64,000 nucleotides of DNA from Silene latifolia (taxonomy: Eukaryota; Streptophyta; Magnoliopsida; Caryophyllales; Caryophyllaceae), in assembly GCF_048544455.1 (NCBI RefSeq), contig NC_133526.1, positions 326,001 to 390,000 of the forward strand, given 5' to 3'. The translations under genes and the position numbers were made by a program. The first letter of the stretch is position 1, and each line of letters opens with the position of its first letter. The notes beneath the pieces are model-generated. The model saw only the letters and a program-made list of their open reading frames with translations. It did not search any database and was not told the DNA's origin. Below are positions 56,099 through 64,000 of the stretch, piece by piece.

Positions 56099-57062
56099 AC
56101 GTGTGACCGATATCATTTCGTCTCACAAAATACCCATGAGAGGTTAGTGGGGAAGCATATGGGGGGTGCCCCACCTTGTCCCCTCACCCTTTTTGTGAGA
56201 GGTCTTCAACTTTGACGGAATTAGCCCGTTACAAGCAAGACGCTTTGTATTTTGTTTCAGCAACTCTCCTATAGGACCGTCCTATACCATAAGACTGGTC
56301 CAATAAGAGAAAAACCCAAGTAAAAACATTGATATATGAGTTTTTGATTTTATTTTGATAGGTTAAATAAAGCTCACATGATAAAGACAAATCATTTATG
56401 AGTCTTTAGGTACTCTAATTTTTGTCTTCCCTATCCATGTTGAATTGTTGACCGACCACAAGAAAGACATATGATTAGTTAAATATAAATATTGTGGGGT
56501 TGTGTAATGTAAATGAATACAAATAAAGACAAACTCAAACAATACTATTTTTTCAATATATTCGGATAATAACCTACAATGATTCAAAACACGTTGATTC
56601 GGGTTGTGTCAAAAGTGTTGGTTGAATGGGTGTGTATACTCCTAAAGACAAGCTGCTACTTGAAATGGCGGGCTTTAGACCACCCAGATGATATTCCGTA
56701 TATGATTAGAAATCATGTAAAAATGCATTTCAGATCAAAATGGCTCATTGAATAGTGAACAGACGACTTGTTACATAATCAAAACAATGTTTCTTAATTA
56801 GTGGTCCGGGTTGTGTCAAAAGTGGTTCGGGTTGCTCTACAAAGACCTTCCTATTTGTGTTATCATAAATTCTGGAAGTGCGGCGAAGTTACCCTACAAA
56901 GTGATGATTTTTTATCCAATAGGTCTTGGTATAGACGGGTGGGGCGAAAAGACGGGTAAAGACCTCTAATAAAATGGGTAGAGGGGACAAGGTGGGGCAC
57001 CCCCATGTGCTTCCCACTTTATGGCAAATGGGTATTTTGTGAGGGGAAATGGTGTCCGTCTA
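56099..57062. mobile_element. Long-inverted-repeat element
   Basis: About 135 bp at 56099-56235 is repeated in inverse orientation at about 56925-57062. Both arms contain CTCACAAAATACCCAT, GGGTGCCCCACCTTGTCCCC and AGAGGTCTT. The 690-bp interior has no recognisable gene. Probably a non-autonomous TIR transposon. A target duplication could not be read. Confidence 0.55.
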
Positions 57063-57234
57063 TACGTATAATGAGAATTTGTGTTTTTTATCAGACAAAA
57101 AAAAATGTGAATATCAGAGAAAAAAGAATGAGACAGGATCTTTTGTTGAGAGGTCAATCAAGTTGTACAAACACACACTCTTTCATGAATTATTGTTTGA
57201 TGCAATGACTAATAAAGCCTTTTAGCTCTTTGCA

Positions 57235-57660
57235 GAGCAACCTAAAAGGCAATGAGCCGTGTCGTGCTGCGGTGCTGGCCCGGACCCCGGCCCATCGTGT
57301 CTAGCCACAGTTTTGGCCCGGCTCAGAAACGGTCAATCGTGCTTTTGGACTGTGCCTTGCCGGCTCTTGGCCTGGTCAAAGTCGGTTCGGACTAGTGCCG
57401 CCCTTCGTACTTCGGTTATTTTTAGTGGTTTTTTAATTATTTACCCCTAAAACTATCGTACCTGGTCCATCGTGCCTCGTGCGTGGGCACGGTTTTTTTG
57501 GAACTTTCGCGTCATGGCCCGCCCCCTAACCGATCATGCCGGACCCGGGCCGCCTCGTTTTGTTCACCGAACCGGGCTCTTGTTGGATTCGTGCTGCTCA
57601 TCGGGCCTGGGTCCAAAATGCCACCTCTTACCACACTAGGACAGAAGAAACAACGAGTTA
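57235..57660. repeat. GC-rich CGTGC/GGCCCGG repeat-like block
   Basis: Much richer in GC than its surroundings, with recurring GGCCCGG, CGTGCC and ATCGTGC. Such CGTGCC/GGCCCGG text occurs in dispersed plant repeats. No reading frame is convincing. Confidence 0.45.
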
Positions 57661-58316
57661 GTCTTGTTTAAAATGACAATATACGTTTTAAGGGGGAAAC
57701 GGATGTAAATACTACCGCTTGATGATAATAAGACAAACATTACAACCACATTATCATATGATACCTATTTGAATCCTTTTTACCATCTTAAACGGATATA
57801 TTATGCTAAAAGAATATTCACAAATATCAATAGTGGGCATCACCACTTACATCCAAAAGAACATTTTAAATTTTAATAGGGGTTTCATACTTTCATCTAA
57901 CAATTTATACATGGAGTAACTCATTTGGTTAATATATGTCGTTTCTGATTTCCGCTTACTCGCCTCGAACATAACTTCTAACGTGAAAAAACATAACAAG
58001 AGAATACTGTAAACATTTTGATTGGAAGATAACAAAAATTCAATTCTGGTAGGAAGGTAGCCTTGGATTTGAACATGAGCAAACCATTAATTTGTAGACA
58101 GGCATATTTCTCAGCATCATTATAAAAGTAGACAGAAGATCTCTCATCTCAAACGACACACGAATAGATACCCGTCTCAATCATTTTTTTTTTTTTTTTT
58201 TGACAAGCTAAAGAAACTAGGTTAACTGAAATTAACCTATAACATTTGTTCACCTTTATTTATAATACCTCTCACAATATACAAAAGGTAAATAAATGAT
58301 TCGGACAAGAGACTCA

Positions 58317-58880
58317 GACAAGACACAACAGATGAACAACTGCTTTTTCAGTCATCTATAGCCGTAAATAGATAAAGATTGTTATCCGGGTCAGGAACAG
58401 CGGCCCTAGTGCAGATTATATAGAAAACTGTGTGAAATAGGATCGAAAATTCCAGCGCAGGAAGCACCGTTAACAAACAGATAAATCTTACCAGCAAAGG
58501 TCATGCAAGGGGACCAATCAGGAGTATCGCGGAAATAAGAGGCTTCCACCCAACCCTGTTCCGAATCAGAATTCAAGTCTAAAAAGACATGCCCTTGTGA
58601 TAGATGCCCTTTTTGTCGCCGGATGAAGAATTCAGTGGTCTTTTATTATAGCTCATCCAATCGGGGTTTGCGCTCCCCACAACGTAGATCACAGAACCGA
58701 TAGACACCAAAACATAAGGGCATTCCCTTTTTTCAAATCAATTGTCAAGAATTCACCATAACTAAACCTCTCATCATATTCATATACCACTGCGTGCAAA
58801 AGGATTGTCTCCTTCTCCTGTGGAGCACCACAAACGACTGAACAGAAGAATCATATTTTCTTCTTCTAAGGTACTAAATA
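58317..58880 (-). pseudogene. Kelch-like gene fragment, intronless and frame-broken
   Basis: On the minus strand, segments read VVYEYDERFSYGEFLTIDL, then in another frame YVLVSIGSVIYVVGSANPDW, then FLDLNSDSEQGWVEAS..FAGKIYLFVNGASCAGIFDP and finally TRAAVPDPDNNLYLF. This is the pattern of a plant kelch/F-box-type beta-propeller. At least three frame changes break it. A poly(T) run at 58185-58201 on the plus strand could be the A-tail of a retrocopy. The parent gene is not in the window. Confidence 0.6.
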
Positions 58881-59099
58881 TACACGGCTAATCATTTCAT
58901 CTACATGGAAGTATTCCTAGTTTCAGAACATATTCACTTAGACACCGCCTGTTTCTTGGTAATTGCAAGGTGTTTGGTTTTCGACTCGATACAATTTTAC
59001 GACCACAAAACCTATATCCATCAAGAGAATTCTCAAGTGGAAGCACACAAAACCAGTGGACCCACTTTCATCACCACAGGCCAACAGTAGTTCACTTAC

Positions 59100-62000
59100 C
59101 TAATTTTTGGGTGTAGCAGACTGAATCGACAAGCTCGAGAGCCTTGCAAATGATTTGGCTGCCCATTCGTGGGTGTTGTACAGAACATGCCTATCGAGAG
59201 GATAGCCGGGCTTACACACATACTCCACCAAATAATCAACTGAAACGCATGGAATTTCATGTCTTAGGAACTCCTGGACCCATACATCAACCCGAGGCAT
59301 TCCCTGACTAATAATGGCGAAATCAACCCCTGAATTTAGGAGCCGAGTGTATGGTGGTGAAGTAGCCAGGATTGTTCCTTCTCCGGCTTTTACAACACGC
59401 TTCAGTGTATCCTGTTCGTATACAATGGCAAAGAAGTTAAACATCTTTCCAAGATAAAAATTAGGTACATAAATAATGATCAACTCTGCATTTTTGTTGG
59501 CCTCAAAATAATCAGTAACTTTCTAACGCTCCAAATAAACACGTTGTGAGGACCAAACTTTCTGAGAATTGAGGGTAGAGTAATATACATTGGTCCACCT
59601 GAAATTTAGAGACGAAAAGCGAAGAAGAAATAATCTAGGGAGAAAGATACCAAGGTTGGAGCAATGCATTCTCCATATACTACAATGCGCATCCCATAGA
59701 AGGCACCATGCCCCGTCTTCTCCCTCAAAAGGCGCCATTTCCTAGGGGCCTCGAGATTAATGGCACCATCTTGACTAAGACCGTTTATATGCCATTCATA
59801 AGGCTCTTCAGGCAAGAATTCTCCAGCCGTAATACTTTCTGTCAAGTAGTCAGCCTTCAGAATCCACCTGCATTCACTTAAAATTAATAACCGATAACAT
59901 GTGAGTATATGGATTACAATTTATAAATAAAGATAATCATATTATACCTCCCTGAAGCTGCAGCAGCGAAGAACTTTTCTGTTCTGCGAATTGGGTCGGG
60001 AACAATAAAATGTGTTGCTTGATAAGACCATTGATGAGAATCTCTGCAGTGTTTTCCTTTAAGACGTTTAATGAGTAGTTGAAACTCCTTTCTCTGTAGC
60101 TTATGCCCACTAACTATGAAACATGCTTGTTTACTTTTAACTGCTGTTAAACCACTCTGAATGGTCAAGGACTCTGAACTGTTAGCATTGTTCTCCCTTA
60201 CAGGCGGTATGGATTTGGGTAGAGCGCCATTACTTTTTTCATCTTCATGAAAAAGAAACTCATTTTCCTTATCAGCCTTGTTCAACATGAGAGTTCCACA
60301 CCTTTTCTTCCCATCAATTTTCTTACCCTTAACAGCACCTTGATGGTTAGCAACAATTGAATCATTTAATTTGCCAGACAAATTCCCAGATTTACCATGA
60401 GCAACTGACATATTTTCCTTTTCGGCTGAAATAAGACTCGCTAACTTGGATAAACGCATAGTCCCAGGTTTCTTTTTCCCAGTGTGTTTCAAATCCTTCA
60501 TAGTACACTGATTGTTTGCACAAGGGTCACCCTCATTTTCACCTTCCCTCAGCACCTTGAATGTACCTGGCAATTTCTTACGCAGTTTATCATCAACATG
60601 ATCGCCTTTATCATGATCGCCTTTATCAATAGCCGACTCAACTTGAACAGGCCCTTTCACCAATTGGTCTCCGCGCCTTTTCTTTCCAGCAGCTGTCAGA
60701 GTTTTTCCATTAGCACTTTCTTTCTCCTCCCTAACTTTTTTACCTACATCAACATCTGCATCGTGCAAAACTTCTTTTGGTGCTCTAATGACAGTCTTCT
60801 GCTTCTCCTTAGCTTGACCAGAAATCACCTTCTCCTGCGCCAAATGTTGATTCTCATGCTCTTTGTATAAGTTAGCAACAAATGGAGTGGTCATTTCAGC
60901 CTTCTCATATGTTTCCTCATTGACAGGGTTAGCATAATCATTTATTTGGGCTGTGGAGTTCATGAGTGGTTTAAACTTCACAGTGCTGGATTCATCGGTA
61001 CGAGGGGCCATATCATTATCAACAACAAATGAATTTGCATTATCTTTTCCTTCAGTGTGACTGGTTAAATGTAATACTGCATCATCTTTGGAAAAATTGA
61101 CACTCAGAGAGCCTTTATGAGCATCAGTTGTCTTCTGGCTTACTTTAGATCTAGAACCCATTTTTTTCCTAGCAGCCATTTTCTTCCTTGGTGGCTTTGA
61201 AGTCAAGCTACCAGTTTGATCATCAGTATTCAACTTCGCATTCCCAGACTTTGAAGACTCTAACTTCTTAAGCTCAGGAGAAAAGGGTACATTTTCTTGT
61301 ATAATCTGTGGCTTAGACATCATTTTGTCGACACCTGGCAAAGCACATGAAACAACATTACCAATAATAGGACTAGTTCGGGTGCCCATGCCAGATATAC
61401 CCACTTCCAGCTTCTCAAGGGTTAAAGATTCGCATGGAACGTCATTCACTAACTTATCTTCAGATGCTCTCACAGTTTGAGAACTAGTACAGCTGCTAAT
61501 AGTTAGGGAACTTTTTTTGCTTCTCTTAAGAGGACCACTCACTGGGGTTTCAGGCTCTGGTGCATCTAAACTTTTATTCGCTGTGCCAATTAATACCCGT
61601 GAATCGGTGGCAACGTGAGGGACATCTAAATGGCCAGAGAATTGCTTCAGATGTGGCAACACACACTGACCTTCCACATCAGGACTGTAGTTGCCAACAT
61701 GAACCCCAGATAATCTTTTGGACTTCAATCCTCCAACACTTGTTGATCCAACTATCACTTCATCTTCTTTCAAATTGGAGGCTCCTACATCATTTGATTC
61801 TAAATACCCCTTTGGTTTTACCTGTGAACCAACAGATTTCCCATCAGATACATTGGATGTTCGAGCAAATTTTCTCAGATTTGAAGGAGTACAATAGTCT
61901 GTTAGGGAATCAGCTGATCGTTTAGGACGTTGTCCACTCAGGTTTCCCGATTTCTCTCCAACATGCAATGGACTACTAAACTTTGCTGGAGTCTTTCCCA

Positions 62001-63472
62001 CATTTTGCTCATCGTTATTCGGTTGTATTAATGAGTGTGTGTCAATCTTGTGAAGAACTTTAGACTCCATTACTTGCTCTGGCTTTAATGGCAACCTTGC
62101 CTCATACACCCTGCCATTCATAAGCATTTGATGAGTTAGCCTTGTAGTAATGTCCGCAGTTTCATCTTCAGAATCTTCAGCCACAGCCTCCATCGTTTCC
62201 AACTCAAAGCTACTGCAGGACAGGAAAACTATGTTAACCATTTGAACCAAAAAGACTGACAAGCAAACAAACAATACGAAAAATAAAAAACAGCAGAAAA
62301 GATGGGAAAACAAGAAAGGGTAAATCTTGGACAAAAGCAGCACGTAAATAGTTTTGGTAAGATACCCTGACCACTCCGATGAAAGTGAAACAAATCTATA
62401 CTAGTACTCCGTATCAGTTAGCAAATTATACTCACAAAAGCTGACTAACTAACCTTTTACTATAATTTTCTTCCGGCAGAATTTTCCACTGCTTTAAGCT
62501 GCAAAGCGAAAAACATGAAGTTCAAGATTTGAATGCTTTTAGTTAATAATTGGGCAACAAAGAACCTGAATGTTCAAAACCTCAATGGAAATAAGGTAAT
62601 CAGACAAACATACCAATCTTCCAACCAGCGATGATTTACTAGTTTTATTTTCGGACGCTTGCTACTCGACACATATTTTTGCCCTGTAGAAATTTCAAAA
62701 CAAGCCAAATATATGAGCATGTGACCATGACAACTTAAAAAAAAAAAAAACAATTGTCCAGTGTTTCATCATAGCCAGCTGAAATGACTGCATAATTAAA
62801 ATCCAATTATATTTCCAAGAGTAACCGTAAAATTAGATGCTTCTACTTGGACAGATGGAGGTTGGAAAACGGATCAATAACCTTCAAACTTGTAGCATAT
62901 AAGATGAGTAACAGAGGTAGGAATCAGTGCTCCAGAAAACTGCGCTCCAGTCAAGCTCACCATTGTCTACAATGAAATCAATAGATAATATCAGGCAATT
63001 TTGCAAGACAACAACTCTATAAATCAATCTTCGGCAATCATCAGAGTTCATAATAGGAAGTAACAGAAAGAATCGATATCATACGCGTATGTACTCTCGA
63101 AGATAACCCTGATATCCAGACATACAAATAACAAGCTTTTTAGCACCTGGAATCCCATTAAGCTCCTTTGCTGGCCTATATATAATCTTTTGAGTAAATA
63201 TGGAATCGAATCAGTTGACATTTCCAACGAATAACTTAAAATAAAATTGAACTGACTCAAACAAGGTCTAGAGCAAAAAGAAGCAAAGTTCTTAATGTTT
63301 GAGGTCTTCCACAACATGTTACATCAAAAGAAAATAAAGGTTAAAGGGGGACGGTAAAAGAGCTTACAGAGGAAGTGTTAGCCGGCTTTCCAGCAATTAA
63401 GCTATGATCAATCCATGTACTCGTAACAAGTGCCGTTCCATCCCGTCTAGCAGCAACACAAATAGGATCATC
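59100..63472 (-). CDS. BRCT-domain protein similar to Arabidopsis At4g02110 (5' end outside window)
   Basis: Exons on the minus strand, phases consistent: 63368-63472, 63085-63186, 62882-62966, 62614-62683, 62454-62498, 59948-62212, 59651-59867 and 59100-59411, about 1,066 residues. The first five encode part of an N-terminal BRCT pair (DDPICVAARRDGTALVTSTW, YRPAKELNGIPGAKKLVIC, VTHLICYKFEG, VNHRWLEDCLKQWKILPE). The 2.3-kb exon is a divergent, Lys/Ser-rich, probably disordered linker with basic clusters (GKKRRGDQ, PPRKKMAARKKM). The last three hold a second BRCT pair (ACFIVSGHKLQRKEFQLLIK, THFIVPDPIRRTEKFFAAAA, MRIVVYGECIAP, FAIISQGMPRVDVWVQEF). BRCT proteins bind phosphopeptides in DNA-damage signalling, a nuclear role. 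The first exon, with the start of BRCT 1, lies beyond 64000 or was not recognised. Confidence 0.85.
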
Positions 63473-64000
63473 CTAGACGCATTAGAGACCAAAAATAAGT
63501 GAACGGTTTGAAACTACTCAAAAGTCCTCCACAAAAATGATAAATTCCGAAAGAAAGGTGTCAATCAAGTCTGGACTTGATTATGAGAAATGGAATGTAA
63601 ATTCACACACACTGACGGTCAATAATTGTGGTTTATTAATGACTATCAATCTACGTAAGTTCATCCCTGAGCTTTTTATCTACAGTAAATGTCCAATTTT
63701 CGCAAAACAATTTTTAAGTCTTCCAAAAGTAGATTTTGCAACATACAAAATACAAGAAATGCATAGAATAATACACCCTAAAGTATACAATACAACCGCT
63801 AATCATTTGTTTATCATCTACTCTTTGTAAGAGGTAATTTTAAGCAAAGCAAAGAAACCGATTGAGACCTGGGGAGTAATGTTCCTATTTGATTAAAAAG
63901 GCCAAAGTTTTTTTCCCTGTAAATATATCGAAATACTGTGATATGATAAAGTATTCACAGTTGGTATACAAATTACCTTTCAAAAGTTATAATTTCAACA
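63473..64000. other. Upstream intron of the BRCT gene
   Basis: No exon could be recognised. The preceding BRCT segment (a GPGCTHVIVD-like stretch in Arabidopsis) was looked for on the minus strand and not found. AT-rich. Confidence 0.4.

Noticed and set aside
63537-63830. A 97-residue plus-strand open frame with a Met start
   Set aside because: It lies in an intron region of the BRCT gene and has no recognisable motif or composition of a protein.

Overview
The window is nuclear DNA of a flowering plant: intron-rich genes with GT..AG borders, AT-rich spacers, many Stowaway/hAT/Mutator-type MITEs, Helitrons, an L1-type LINE with a terminal RNase H, a CACTA element and a Copia retrotransposon. 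The gene complement (MSH6, SAR1, RING-CH, PADRE/DUF4228, REM-type B3, SRC2-like C2, plant BRCT protein) is that of a eudicot. The order Caryophyllales is only a guess from repeat flavour. No rRNA, tRNA, CRISPR or prokaryotic signal was seen.

Layout: 1-4051 is the 5' part of a Copia element lying antisense in an intron of a MutS homologue gene whose last six exons follow (MSH6, 4138-5916, +). It converges on a seven-exon RING-CH ubiquitin ligase gene (6612-9118, -). A MITE-rich spacer leads to a full-length L1 LINE (12108-18328) that jumped into the end of a Mutator-like MITE just upstream of the complete three-exon SAR1 GTPase gene (18660-21353, +). From 22.6 to 27.2 kb lie two related small secreted cysteine-containing proteins (-) in a disturbed tandem duplication that took up a TIR element and a Helitron. 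A 5'-truncated LINE (27.9-29.35 kb) and a PADRE/DUF4228 gene (+) follow.

30.7-55.4 kb holds three paralogous two-B3-domain genes, all on the minus strand. The first two are neighbours separated by a Helitron. The second and third are separated by about 17 kb containing a 1.5-kb hAT element, a second TIR element, a two-domain secreted cysteine-rich protein, a C2-domain protein and an 8-kb CACTA transposon with its TnpA- and TnpD-like genes. 55.4-59 kb is repeat-rich, with a broken kelch-like retrocopy. 59.1 kb to the end is a BRCT-domain gene (-), similar to Arabidopsis At4g02110, whose 5' end lies beyond the window.

The genes do not form a pathway. MSH6 and the BRCT protein are both nuclear genome-maintenance-type proteins, SAR1 acts in ER export, and the B3 genes are DNA-binding regulators. 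The least explained material is the secreted cysteine family (22.6, 26.8 and 40.7 kb). The clearest structural stories are the nested insertions with readable target-site duplications. All exon coordinates were read by eye from splice signals and protein similarity, and no database search was run.
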